This document shows, piece by piece, positions 44,818-54,499 of a stretch of DNA of 64,000 bases. The notes under the pieces were generated by a model, which had not been told where the DNA came from, ran no database searches, and saw nothing but the letters and a program-made list of their open reading frames with translations. This DNA is from Phymorhynchus buccinoides (lineage: Eukaryota > Mollusca > Gastropoda > Neogastropoda > Raphitomidae). A program made the translations under genes and the position numbers. Location of the stretch: contig CM065686.1 in NCBI GenBank assembly GCA_017654935.2, positions 34,541,479 to 34,605,478 on the forward strand, read 5' to 3'. The stretch's first letter is position 1. Each line of letters begins with the position of its first letter.

Positions 44818-44931
44818 TTCCTCTTTGGTCTGTTAGGGGTTGGCAGGTCTGGGGTTTAGATCCTTTTCTCTGCACCGTATGCACTGTGCGGTCCAAAAGC
44901 AAAGTCCAGTGAAGGTTGACTATTTTTTCAG

Positions 44932-45134
44932 AAGGGGGAGTCAGCTTTCTCTCCATGACGGAAGAACTGGCCTCCTACCTGCACAACCAGAACGGTCTGG
45001 TGACCCCAGCACAGCGCTCCTTCGCCAGCAAGTCTGACAACGATTCTGCCATACACACTGGCAGCACTGCCACCAATAGCAGCAGTCAGCAAGTAGTGCC
45101 CGAGTCGGAAACTCAGACTGCGCCGTCCAGTCAA
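44932..45134 (+). CDS. KNDC1: KNDC1-like exon II: inter-KIND linker
   Basis: 203 bp. The first two bases (AA) complete a codon begun by the last G of exon I, giving GAA; the junction reads DVPK-E-GGVSFLSMTEEL. It ends in phase 0 at CAA|GTGAGG. SFLSMTEELASYLHNQ is likely helical; the rest is Ser/Thr/Gln-rich and likely disordered. No known domain. The phase match with exon I and the same protein in all three arms argue for a real exon. Confidence 0.65.
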
Positions 45135-45279
45135 GTGAGGGAGTGACGTTTTGATGTTTATTTCCTTTTGTTTGTTCTCCGAGTTCTGTAAGAACGGAAG
45201 TGTTTTTGCAACCAGAGTGATGACTAGGAGGCGCCTGTGTTTTATTCTTAGTCACTTTGTTGCGTGTCTGTGGTAGATG

Positions 45280-45322
45280 TGTGTGTGTGTGTGTGTGTGT
45301 GTGGGGTGTGTGTGCCTCTGAG
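45280..45322. repeat. (GT)n microsatellite (arm B)
   Basis: Intronic GT repeat, mirror of 18035-18064 and 57503-57533, with different lengths in each arm. Confidence 0.9.
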
Positions 45323-45576
45323 TATGTGCATGTGTTTGCATGTCAATGTGTGTGCAATGTGTGTACATGTGCACCTTTCTCTCCATAATGTGCTGTCTGC
45401 ACATGGGCATGCTTGTTTGGGGATGTATGCATGTGCATACTAATGATATGGGTTTGCAAACATAATCTGATCATGAGAAACTGCTACAATCACATGCTTG
45501 TACCTTCTCTCCACACATTACTTTACATGTATTCGCTTTATGTTATTTCGCCTCCTTCTTCTCCATCACCACCCAG

Positions 45577-45753
45577 TCTCTCTTCTCTGTTAACCAGCAG
45601 GCTGAGAAACATGCAAACGCAGAGTGTTCGACTAGCGACAAGAAAGAAGCGGTGACTGCGTCCGATCCCACAAGCCCCGGCATGGAGCTGAGCCTCAGTT
45701 CAGCGGGAGACGACATAAGCCTCACCAGTCCCCGTAAAAACCGCCGCAGACAG
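45577..45753 (+). CDS. KNDC1: KNDC1-like exon III: inter-KIND linker
   Basis: 177 bp, phase 0 at both ends. Reads QAEKHANAECSTSDKKEA, then SPGMELSLSSAGDDISLTSP and KNRRRQ: polar, probably disordered and open to phosphorylation, ending in a basic patch. Acceptor could be CACCCAG (45576) or CAG at 45597 or 45600; all keep frame, so NAGNAG-like variation is possible. Donor CAG|GTTTGG. Joins exon IV in frame. Identical protein in A and C. Confidence 0.65.
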
Positions 45754-45765
45754 GTTTGGAATGAT

Positions 45766-46188
45766 AATAGACGATTTTCGGAAAAAAAACTAGGGGAGAG
45801 CACTTCGTGAAAATTAGAGTTGTTTACCTCCATTACTCGGTCAAATGCCATAGCAACAATGCAACAATGGGGTCGAAGCTTGAAACCGCAGGATGCGAGT
45901 CAGTGACTTGCAAACATTTTTTATATAAAAATTAGGGGTGGCCAATGGCCACAAACTGATCAAAAATTGATAAAAAATGTGACGTAAAAATATAAATGAC
46001 ATAATTTTTTGTAAATGACGCACGGTTTTCTAAGTGCTGTATGTCTGCTCAAACACACGAGTCGATAGGCTACGAGAGCTGAAGGTAGAGTAGCTTCCCC
46101 TGTTTGACCGATTGAATTAGGCAAGATCACTCCCCACACACCATGAAATTACTCCCCTTAACTATTTCCGAACAATTCCTATTGAAGC
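45766..46188. repeat. ~430-bp repeat, first of the direct pair flanking exon IV (arm B)
   Basis: Same family as 16129-16556; starts AATAGACGATTTTCGG only 13 bases after exon III. Confidence 0.75.
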
Positions 46189-46509
46189 GAAATAGCCTGG
46201 ATATCTGTGATGTGAAGCTGAATGTTTTACAAGAAGCATATGTTTTTGACAAAGTTTTGTAAGTAATTTCATTTAATCGATTGCCTTAGACGCTGTTGTA
46301 GACATGTTGCTTTTAAACTGAAAGGGCTGTTCTTTAAGGCCTTGAAGTGTAAAGAGAAACACTTTCTTCTCATATTGTATTGTGTTTTTGCTATAGTATA
46401 TTGAAAGGACATGTGCCTTACAACTTGCTAGCCGTCAACTCAATTGAAAAGGCGCTGCTAAACTGGATATACTTCATAATGGAGCTTTGTCTTGAATGTT
46501 GTTTTGCAG

Positions 46510-46624
46510 GGGCTGCTACTCTCTGACATTTTGCCTGCGCTGGGACGCGATCTGCAGGAATCAGAGTTGTGGGCCTTGTGTCGAGAATGTGTCATCAGCC
46601 TGCAGCGCAAGCGAAAGCACCTCC
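46510..46624 (+). CDS. KNDC1: KNDC1-like exon IV: start of KIND domain 2
   Basis: 115 bp, phase 0 to phase 1. GLLLSDILPALGRDLQESEL followed by WALCRECVISLQRKRKHL is the opening of a KIND domain: its first helix, then the hallmark ExExWALCxECxxxL. Acceptor TTTTGCAG, donor CTCC|GTAAGC. It is the clearest KIND hit in the window. Since exon I is the end of a KIND domain and this is the start of one, the protein has two KIND domains in tandem. Enclosed by two ~430-bp direct repeats. Confidence 0.75.
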
Positions 46625-46781
46625 GTAAGCCTTAAACTATTAGTATATCTCTCTGCTTTTTATTTATGGTATGCTTACAATTACATTTAACATTTGCCAG
46701 ATAGAACTGCATGACAGGCTTTTCTTTCATTCTTTTTCAAATCTGTCAGCTGCATTTTTGTGTTATCTGAATCTCAACCTA

Positions 46782-47212
46782 ATAGACGATTTTCTGGAGA
46801 AAAAACTAGGGGAGAGCATTTTGTGAAAATTAGAGTTGTTTACCTCCATTACTCGGTCAAATACCATAGCAACAATGCAATAATGGCGTCGAAGCTTGAA
46901 ACCGTAGGATGCGAGTCAGCGACTTGCAAACTTTTTTTTTTTTATTATAGAAAATTAAGGGGTGGCCTGTGGCTGCAAAGTGATAGAACTTGCAAATTGT
47001 GACGTAAAAATATAAATGACATCAATTTTAGAAGTGACGCACTGTGTTCTGCATGCTGTGTGTCTCCTCAAACACACGAAGCGAGGGCTGGGGATTTACC
47101 TGATGGTAGAGTAACTTCCCCTGTTTGAGCGATTGAATTAGGCGAGATCACTCCCCACACCATGAAATTACTCCCCTTCATTATTTCTGAACAATTCCTA
47201 TTAAAATGGTTT
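46782..47212. repeat. ~430-bp repeat, second of the direct pair (arm B)
   Basis: Same direction as 45766-46188; both start AATAGACGATTTTC and share GGTTTACCTCCATTACTCGG-like text. Confidence 0.75.
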
Positions 47213-47287
47213 TTTGCTAAATGCAAAGTTTGAGTTCTCCTCTTTCTTCGGTCTTGAATCAGTGCAACTTGAGTTGAAAGAAGTGCA

Positions 47288-47545
47288 TTAACCCTTTCGC
47301 CGCCAGCCATTTTTCAGCAAACAATTTCCATTCGAACTTACCTGGGTACAGAAAACAAAAAAATCGTCTGCAATATTGGGGATTCCTCTGTGACATATGT
47401 AAAGTAATGCCTATTCTTACCTTCCAAAATTATGAAAATTGGCTCTTTGGATAACAGACCCTGGTTTGAGGCCTTTTCATAACATAGGGTTGTTAAATCA
47501 TTGTGGTGCATAAAAAATGCGACATTGGCGGTGTGAAAGGGTTAA
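47288..47545. mobile_element. piggyBac-like MITE (arm B)
   Basis: TTAACCCTTTCGCCGCCAGC to GTGTGAAAGGGTTAA. Mirror of 15786-16042. Confidence 0.85.
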
Positions 47546-47699
47546 AATTTCTTTTTGACTGAATTGGTTAATAAAAGTACTTTCAACATTTCAGTAAGAC
47601 CATTAACCCCCTCCCTGGTTATCAGTACAACTTACCAGTCATGTCAATCTAAATACTAATGGCGGTACCAATAGCCGTTGAGGTTTAACCGAGGCGTGG

Positions 47700-47840
47700 T
47701 TACTGCTACACCTATCTGTATTGTTAAAAAATCGGGACTTTACTGGAGTTGCACTGCCTCCACGGCATTGCCTCCAGAATCGTTCCCACCATCTTTGTAT
47801 CTACTAATGTCCCATATGTGTCTGTTCCAGACCGAGATGA
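47700..47840 (-). repeat. Dispersed 'CTGGAACAGACACATATG' repeat (arm B)
   Basis: Reverse of 15497-15640. Confidence 0.6.
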
Positions 47841-47968
47841 TGTAAAACACCATTTTTCATTCATTCCCCTTCCCTGGTGGAGAAAATGTTAGGGCCTGGC
47901 AAGCAAGAAGTTAAACGTAAAGTTTAAATTGATAGCATTCTGACTTGGAGAATTTTGAGCTTTGTTTT

Positions 47969-48095
47969 CTTAAAGACCCACCACATCACGTGTCAGAAGT
48001 CACGGTTTTCACGTGTTTTCCCTCTTATGGCTGGTAAGAAATTGTAAGAAATCTTCCAAGCATAAGAGGGAATGTGACACGTAATGTCTTTAAAG
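47969..48095. mobile_element. Short MITE, CTTAAAGACCCACC ends (arm B)
   Basis: Mirror of 15232-15359; internally deleted form of 54500-54765. Confidence 0.55.
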
Positions 48096-48341
48096 AACAT
48101 GATAAAGGCACAAACTCCATCTTTATCAAGGTCTGGTACTGAAGAATAGGGCATCTGCCTTGGGCGTTCGTACTGTAGACTAGACTACACCTCTGCTCGC
48201 ATGTTTTGCCTGTAGTTGCGTGAACTCTCTTATTCAAAGCCTTGAGTGAAATTCAAGGTCGCCCACCCACGGCAAATGGTCTATTGTTTTCTTTCCCTTT
48301 TAACAAAAATTAAAATAATAATGAACCAATAATCTGACTGA

Positions 48342-49252
48342 ATCGGTAAAGCAGCAGCTGCCTTCAATCAATTGAGTAACATCTGGATGAGCAAGAAATT
48401 CTCTCCAATTAAAACTGAAGTTCTACTGTCAGACTACATCTTCAACGTGATCTCCACTTTGCTCTATTTGCTGTGAAACTTGGCATCTCAAAACCATGCA
48501 TGGAGAGGAAACTTGACGCCTTCGACACCAAATGCCTACGCAAGATCTTAAGGCATCAAACAGAGTGACTTTGTGTCAAATGAAGAGGTCAGGGGAATGA
48601 TCAAAACAGCTCCGCGTATCAACCACCATCTGCAAAAGACGCCTCCGCTGACTGGGACACATCATGAGGCTCCCAGCGACAAGACCTCACCCGCAAAAAT
48701 CAAGCCGTCAGATGGACGCCGGCAGGACGGAGAAGAAGAGGGCTGCCCATGATGAACTGGAAACAGACAGTGGAGAGGGACCTGAAGCTTGTCCACAGAC
48801 GCTGGGGTGACATGGACATGATGAACTGGAAACAGACAGTGGAGAGGGACCTGAAGCTTGTCCACAGACGCTGGAGTGACATGGACATGATGAACTGGAA
48901 ACAGACAGTGGAGAGGGACCTGAAGCCTGATGACAGACACTGGAGTGACATGGACAAAATGAACTGGAACCAGACAGAGGAGAGAGGGACATGAAGACTG
49001 TCCACAGACGCTGGAAGTGACATGGACATGATGAACTGGAAACAGACAGTGGAGAGGGACCTGAAGCTTGATGACAGACACTGGAGTGACATAGACACAG
49101 TGAACTGGAAACAGACAGTGGAGAGGGACCTGAAGCTGTTCCGCAGACGCTGGAGTGACATGGACATGATGAACTGGAAACAGACAGTGGAGAGGGATCT
49201 GAAGCTTGTCCACAGACGCTTTAGTAACATTGACAAGCTGGCTGAGGACTAG
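48342..49252 (+). mobile_element. LINE ORF2 C-terminal remnant with a 69-bp coding minisatellite (arm B)
   Basis: Pieces of a LINE ORF2 C-terminus appear in order across frameshifts: IGKAAAAFNQLSNIWMSKKF, GCETWHLKTMHG, LDAFDTKCLRKILR, KRRLRWLGHIMRLPA (pieced over one shift), then TVERDLKLVHRRWSDMD and the end KLAED-stop at 49251. LLYGCETW and RLRWxGHxxRMP are usual in LINE ORF2 C-termini. The MNWKQTVERDLK segment, normally present once, is repeated as about seven 69-bp units from 48752 to 49225. Confidence 0.8.
48752..49225 (+). repeat. 69-bp tandem array inside the LINE ORF2 end (arm B)
   Basis: About seven units of 69 bases (23 codons, frame-preserving): ATGAACTGGAAACAGACAGT, GGAGAGGGACCTGAAG and CTGGAGTGACATGGAC. 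Unit types alternate between CTTGTCCACAGACG and CTTGATGACAGACA. One unit (about 48950-49020) has an AGG insertion and other changes. Confidence 0.9.
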
Positions 49253-49439
49253 AGTGGGGAAAAAAACTGTTTTGAAAAAACCGCTTTGCTGTGAACCTGG
49301 TTTTTTAACTGCAAACTGAAAGTTAAGTTTTTCTTAGAATAACGCATTCCTTTCGAAGAACAACACTGATTCTCAGAGCAGATTGGGTGTTTGTAAGACC
49401 AAGAGTAGTTGTTTCTAGTTTGTGGTGGTGTATGGCTTG

Positions 49440-49535
49440 GACTTTGACTGAGTGTTGAGTTGAGTGTGTGTGTGTTGTCATAAGTCATTAGTTGTTGGGT
49501 GTATGTGTGCGCGTGCGTGCGTGTGTATGAATATT
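49440..49535. repeat. (GT)n-rich tract (arm B)
   Basis: GT-rich simple sequence; mirror of 53041-53110. Confidence 0.85.
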
Positions 49536-49718
49536 CTGACAAATAAATACGTGTTTACATAGGTGAAATAGTGATGCGAGTATGGTTAAAAAAAACGGGT
49601 CGTTTAAAAACCGGTTCCGAAGAGGGAAACCGGTTCTCAACTCTACTGAGGACCGTGCATCAGCATCGATCGACGCACACTGGAACGCCCAGTTAATACT
49701 GTTAGTGTGGTGTTGCAG

Positions 49719-49859
49719 CTGGCCTCACATCTCCTCAGACACGGGTGATGGTGCGGGACCGCGGGCAAGGGTCCTTCAAGGCCCACCCGGAGGGACAAGC
49801 CCCTGGAGGTGACCTTCATGGCCCCAGAGCTCCAGCAGAAGGGCATCCTCGATGAAAAG
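49719..49859 (+). pseudogene. KNDC1: KNDC1-like exon V: middle of KIND2, with indels (arm B)
   Basis: Same exon as 52705-52840 but 141 bp instead of 136. Extra bases near CCTCACATCTCCTCAG, CGGGTGATG and GGGACCGCGGGCAAGG, and changes after GAGG, scatter the frame, yet SFKAHPE and MAPELQQ-type blocks are recognisable across frames. Acceptor TGTTGCAG and donor AAG|GTATGT intact. Likely sequence error, because arm C is open. Confidence 0.65.
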
Positions 49860-50435
49860 GTATGTGGTATGGACAACAGGACGTACAGGCGGAAGGATAA
49901 ACATACGGTCTCTTGTCCCTATATGAGTAGTGAGGACAGGAAAACACCTGGTTATGTCCCTTTGCAAGTGACACATTTTACACCCACCATCGCTAGGCCA
50001 GTTGAATTTAGCCGGTCAAGTTCTAGTCCGAAGTTTTGATAGCCTCCACTGTGAATTCGTGTACACTGTCCGCACTAACGATAAAACTCTATAGCCCGGC
50101 GCGCCGAGCTTTAAGTAAGCCATCTTATCCTTTTAGAAATCTTTGGAGGGGTGACAATCGGTTTCAGATCTTAAGACGGATACAAGATTAGTGAGGCAAG
50201 GAGAAAGGATAATAAGTGAAGTAAGGGAAAGGTAATCTCTCTCTGTAATTAACTTTGGTGAAGAGAGTTAATTAAAGATAGTTACCTTTCCTGTAGGGGA
50301 GGCAAGATATGGTGGTGGTTTTTTTCAGCCACTTTTATTTGTTTTATGAGAGGGATTCATTAGGGTGCAGATTTTATGTAAGTAGTCTACCTTCATCTAA
50401 TATTAAATTAAAAGAATGATGCATAGCCGAGAATT

Positions 50436-50445
50436 CACACACACA

Positions 50446-50476
<31 letters not shown>

Positions 50477-50511
50477 ACTATCTCTCTCTATCTTCCTCTC
50501 TCTCTCTTCTT

Positions 50512-50545
<34 letters not shown>

Positions 50546-50610
50546 GCTCTCTCTCTCACACACACACACCCACAACACACACCACACACAAACACACACC
50601 ACACAGAGCA
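50436..50610. repeat. (CT)n and (CA)n compound microsatellite (arm B)
   Basis: Intronic; mirror of 51960-52142. Composition is alike but order differs. Confidence 0.9.
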
Positions 50611-50672
50611 AGCTTCCAATGTCATCTAGCTTCACTAAACGTGGTGGTGTGTAATCATCTCTTTGTCGCCAG

Positions 50673-50855
50673 ACGTGCATGTACGGGCTGGAGTGACACT
50701 GCGATGCCGGTGGCCGGCTGCACAGAGGGGGCGGGAGGAGGAGCTCAGCGATGGTGAACCTGGAGCGAGAGGTGCGGCCCGCCATTCTGCGAGCTGCTGA
50801 CAACTCCGCTGGAGGTCAACCCTGACCACCGCCCCTCCCTGGAGGCCTGTCATCG
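50673..50855 (+). pseudogene. KNDC1: KNDC1-like exon VI: end of KIND2, with indels (arm B)
   Basis: After acceptor TTTGTCGCCAG, CATGTACGGGCTGGAGTG carries the KIND YxLGxTL block in more than one frame. Later parts read REEELSDG, LRAADNSA and NPDHRPSLEACHR, matching the domain's last helices (compare exon I, DDPENRPDLELVLELCDR). Several indels prevent one open frame. The 3' edge (GTCAGT at 50856) is a guess. Arm C has the same exon at 51711-51892. Confidence 0.5.
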
Positions 50856-50883
50856 GTCAGTACGGGTGTGGTGTGTGACTACA

Positions 50884-51670
50884 GGGTTCGTACAGGGTCC
50901 TTGAAAACCTTGAAAAGTCTGGAAAATTGACATGGCCTTTGCCAGTGGCTTGAAAAAAGTTACTTGAAAAACAGCAAAGGCCCAAAACTCTTGGAAAAGT
51001 CCTGGAATTTTCAGTATCGTCGACACGTCCTAATCTCTAATCCATCAAATTCAAAATCTGTCCTCCACGAAAAATGTGAAGGTAAAACCTTAAATTCAAA
51101 TGAAAAAAACACAAAAAACCTTCATGGTCATACCTATATCACGATCATAGCAGACGCATTGCCGTGAGGTGTCTGCGCTGAAGTTACTTCCCTTTACTGT
51201 ACTCTCCATCTCCGGCTACAGGAGACATGCAATTTCAACGATGTGTGACTGCAAAAAAGAATATCAGGGGAAACAAAAAAAGGCCTGGGTTAGCTCTGAT
51301 ATTCTTTTGCAAGTCAAAACATCGTTGAAAATCTGCTAGTATCCTGTAAGGAGAATGGAAGTACAGTAAAGGAAGTAACTTCAGCGGCAGACAAAACTCA
51401 CGCAAATGTTCGTTGCTATGATTCGTGAGATCGGTATGACCAATGTGAAAGTTTTGTGTTTTTTCATTGAATTAGTTTTAAACCTTCAACATTTTTTTCG
51501 TGGAGGTACAGATTTTGACTTTGATGGCATTGAGATAAGGACGTGGTCAGACTGATACTGAAAATCCAGGACTTTTCCAGGAGTTTGGGGCCTTTGATGT
51601 TTTTCATAGCACTTTTCAAGCCCTGGAAAGGGACATGTCAATTGTCCAGGACTTTACCAGTTTTCAAGGA
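50884..51670. mobile_element. Inverted-repeat element at the B/C palindrome centre
   Basis: Left GGGTTCGTACAGGGTCCTTG and right CAAGGACCCTGTACGAACCC are inverted repeats; CCTTGAAAA/CTTGGAAAA motifs recur inside. The flanks outside are also mirrored, so whether this is one element with long inverted repeats or the palindrome folding through a shorter repeat cannot be told. The unpaired centre is about 51258-51296. Confidence 0.5.
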
Positions 51671-51710
51671 CCCTGTACGAACCCGTAGTCAGCACACCAC
51701 ACCCACGTAT

Positions 51711-51892
51711 GACCATGCAGGCAGACCTCCAGGGGGGGCGGTGTCAGGGTTGACCTCAGCAGAGTGGTCAGCAGCTCGAAGAAGGGCGGGACCCACCTTC
51801 TCCTCCAGGTCACCATCGCTGAGCTCCTCCTACCCCCCCTCTGCTAGCAGACGGGCCACGCATCGCAGTGTACTCCAGCCCGTACATGCCGT
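51711..51892 (-). pseudogene. KNDC1: KNDC1-like exon VI: end of KIND2 (arm C), with indels
   Basis: Acceptor TTGTCGCAG, then ATGTACGGGCTGGAGTACAC; later GAGGAGCTCAGCGATGG and GAGGTCAACCCTGACACCG give EELSD and EVNPD blocks. Indels differ from the arm B copy, again suggesting errors rather than shared decay. End uncertain. Confidence 0.5.
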
Positions 51893-51959
51893 CTGCGACA
51901 AGAGATTGATTACTACACACACGTTAGTGAAGCTAGAGGACAAGTTGGAAGCTTGTCTT

Positions 51960-52142
51960 ACTCTGTGTGTGGTGGGTGGTGTGTGTGTGTGTGGGTGTGT
52001 GTGTGTGAGACGAGAGAGAGAGTAGAGACGAGAGAGAGAGAGAGAGAGACGAGAGAGAGAGAGAGGAGACGAGAGAGAGATGACTGAGACTCGAGAGAGA
52101 GAGGAGAGAGCAGAGAGAGAGAGAGAGACGAGTGTGTGTGTG
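51960..52142. repeat. (GT)n and (GA)n compound microsatellite (arm C)
   Basis: Counterpart of 50436-50610. Confidence 0.9.
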
Positions 52143-52704
52143 AATCTCGGCATGCATCATTCTTTAAATAATATTAGATGAAGGAGGACTAATTACATAA
52201 AAATCTGCCACAACTATGATTTAACTCTCATCAAACCAAATAAAAGTGGATTAAAAAAAACCACCACCATATCTTGCCTCCCCTAAGGAAAGGTAACTAT
52301 CTTTAATTAACTCTCTTCACCAAAGTTAATTACAGAGAGAGATACCTTTCCCTTACTTCACTTATTATCCTTTCTCCTTGCCTCACTATTTCCGTCTTAA
52401 TCTGAAAACCGTTGTCCTAATACCAAATATATTCTAAAAGGGTAAGATGGACTACCGGTACTTAAGAGTTATGGCGAGCCGGGCTGATAGAGTTATCGGT
52501 AGTGCGGACGTGTACACTATTCACAGTGGAGGCTATCCAAAAAATCGGACTGGAACTTGAACGGAGAATTTCAACTGGCCTATCGATGTGTAAAATGTGT
52601 CACGTTTCAAAGGGACATAACCAGTGTTTCTGTCATCACTACTCATATAGGGAAAAGAGACAGGATGCTTATCTTCCCCATTACAGTCTTTGCCAAACCC
52701 ATAC

Positions 52705-52840
52705 CTTTTCATCGAGGTGCCATCTTGCTGGAGCTCGGGGGCCATGAAGATCACCTCCAGGGGCTTGTCCTCCGGGATGGCCTTGAAGGACACGCTGCCC
52801 GCGTCCCGCACCATCACCGTGTCTGGAGAGATGTAGGCCG
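52705..52840 (-). CDS. KNDC1: KNDC1-like exon V: middle of KIND2 (arm C, open)
   Basis: 136 bp. Two bases (CG) complete the phase-1 codon left by exon IV, then AYISPDTVMVRDAGSVSFK, AIPEDKPLEVIFMAPELQQD and GTSMK; ends in phase 2. This is the KIND core: the ISPDTVxxxxxGxVSF strand pair, then FMAPEL, the counterpart of the kinase APE region. Acceptor GTTGCAG, donor AAG|GTATGG. It is the only undamaged copy; the A counterpart falls in the gap and B has five extra bases. Confidence 0.75.
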
Positions 52841-53040
52841 CTGCAACACACACACACAGTCTTAGACTTGGGCGTTCCCGTGTCGTCGATCGATGCATGA
52901 GGCACGGTCCTCAGTAGAGTTGAGAACCGGTTCAAAAACCCATATTCGAACCGGTTTTTACCGAACCGGTTTTTTAAACAGTACTCGCATCACTAACTTC
53001 AACTATGCAAACACATATATATTTATTTGTCAGAATATTC

Positions 53041-53110
53041 ACACACACACACACACGCTGCACACATACACACACACACAATAGGACTTATGACACACAC
53101 AACCACACAC
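53041..53110. repeat. (CA)n tract (arm C)
   Basis: Counterpart of 49440-49535. Confidence 0.85.
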
Positions 53111-53330
53111 TCAAACTCAACACTCCAGTCAAAGTCAAAGCCATACACCACTCACACACTAGAAACAGCTACTCTTGGCTTGCAATCACCCAATATGCTC
53201 TGAGAGTCAGTGTTGTTGTTTTTCGTAAAGAATGCATTATTTATAAGAACAATTTTTACTTTCAGATTGTAGTTAAAAAACAGGTTCACAGCAACTCGAA
53301 CCGGTTCAAAACAGTTTTTTTCCCCACTCT

Positions 53331-54244
53331 AGTCCTCAGCCAGCTTGTCAATGTTACTAAAGCGTCTGTGGACAAGCTTCAGATCCCTCTCCTCTGTCTG
53401 TTTCCAGTTCATTTGTGTCCATGTCACTCCAGCGTCTGTGGACAAGCTTCAGGTCCCTATCTCCACTGTCTGTTTCCAGTTCATCATGTCCATGTCACTC
53501 CAGCGTCTGTCGACAAGCTTCAGGTCCCTCTCCACTGTCTGTTTCCAGTTCATCTGTGTCCATGTCACTCCAGTGTCTGTCATCAAGCTTCAGGTCCCTC
53601 TCCACTGTCTGTTTCCAGTTCATCATGTCCATGTCACTCCAGCGTCTGTCGACAAGCTTCAGGTCCCTCTCCACTGTCTGTTTCCAGTTCATCATGTCCA
53701 TGTCACTCCCAGTGTCTGTCATCAAGCTTCAGGTCCCTCTCCACTGTCTGTTTCCAGTTCATCATGTCCATGTCACTCCAGCGTCTGTGGACAAGCTTCA
53801 GGTCCCTCTCCACTGTCTGTTTCCAGTTCATCATGGGCAGCCCTCTTCTTCTCCGTCCTGCCGGCGTCCATCTGACGGCTTGATTTTTGCGGGTGAGGTC
53901 TTGTCGCTGGGAGCCTCATGATGTGTCCCAGTCAGCGGAGGCGTCTTTTGCAGATGGTGGTTGATACGCGGAGCTGTTTTGATCATTCCCCTGACCTCTT
54001 CATTTGACACAAAGTCACTCTGTTTGATGCCTTAAGATCTTGCGTAGGCATTTGGTGTCGAAGGCGTCAAGTTTCCTCTCCATGCATGGTTTTGAGATGC
54101 CAAGTTTCACAGCAAATAGAGCAAAGTGGAGATCACGTTGAAGATGTAGTCTGACAGTAGAACTTCAGTTTTAGTTGGAGAGAATTTCTTGCTCATCCAG
54201 ATGTTACTCAATTGATTGAAGGCAGCTGCTGCTTTACCGATTCA
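53331..54244 (-). mobile_element. LINE ORF2 C-terminal remnant with 69-bp repeats (arm C)
   Basis: Counterpart of 48342-49252. About seven units at 53350-53835, with a different order of the two unit types and other small indels. Confidence 0.8.
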
Positions 54245-54499
54245 GTCAGATTATTGGTTCATTATTATTTTAATTTTTGTTAAAAGGGAAAGAAAACAAT
54301 AGACCATTTGCCGTGGGTGGGCGACCTTGAATTTCACTCATCTACGGCATTTTGCACCATAAGAGAGTTCACCGCAACTACAGGCAAAACATGCGCAGCA
54401 GACGGTGTAGTCTAGTCTACAGTACGAACGCCCAAGGCAGATGCCCTATTCTTCAGTACCAGACCTTGATAAAGATGGAGTTTGTGCCTTTATCATGTT

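Larger units (their letters stand above)
43731..44851 (+). mobile_element. BED-type hAT-like element carrying a nested LINE tail (arm B)
   Basis: Ends CAGACCTGCCAACC and GGTTGGCAGGTCTG form terminal inverted repeats, flanked on both sides by GGGTTT. Inside are a BED-like coding remnant (43952-44503) and, near the right end, an inserted LINE 3' end. It occupies the intron between exons I and II. Confidence 0.75.
31736..51277 (+). repeat. Arm B of the zigzag inverted repeat
   Basis: The forward copy, and the most complete: it pairs with A to its left and with C to its right. It is the only arm covering the whole span from minisatellite to the centre near 51277. The A counterpart stops at the gap and the C counterpart stops at 63609. 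Confidence 0.95.

Noticed and set aside
50416..50803. Ser/Leu-rich or Glu/Arg-rich proteins at CT/GA repeats (also 51830-52160 and 59095-59437)
   Set aside because: Translations of microsatellites without gene context.
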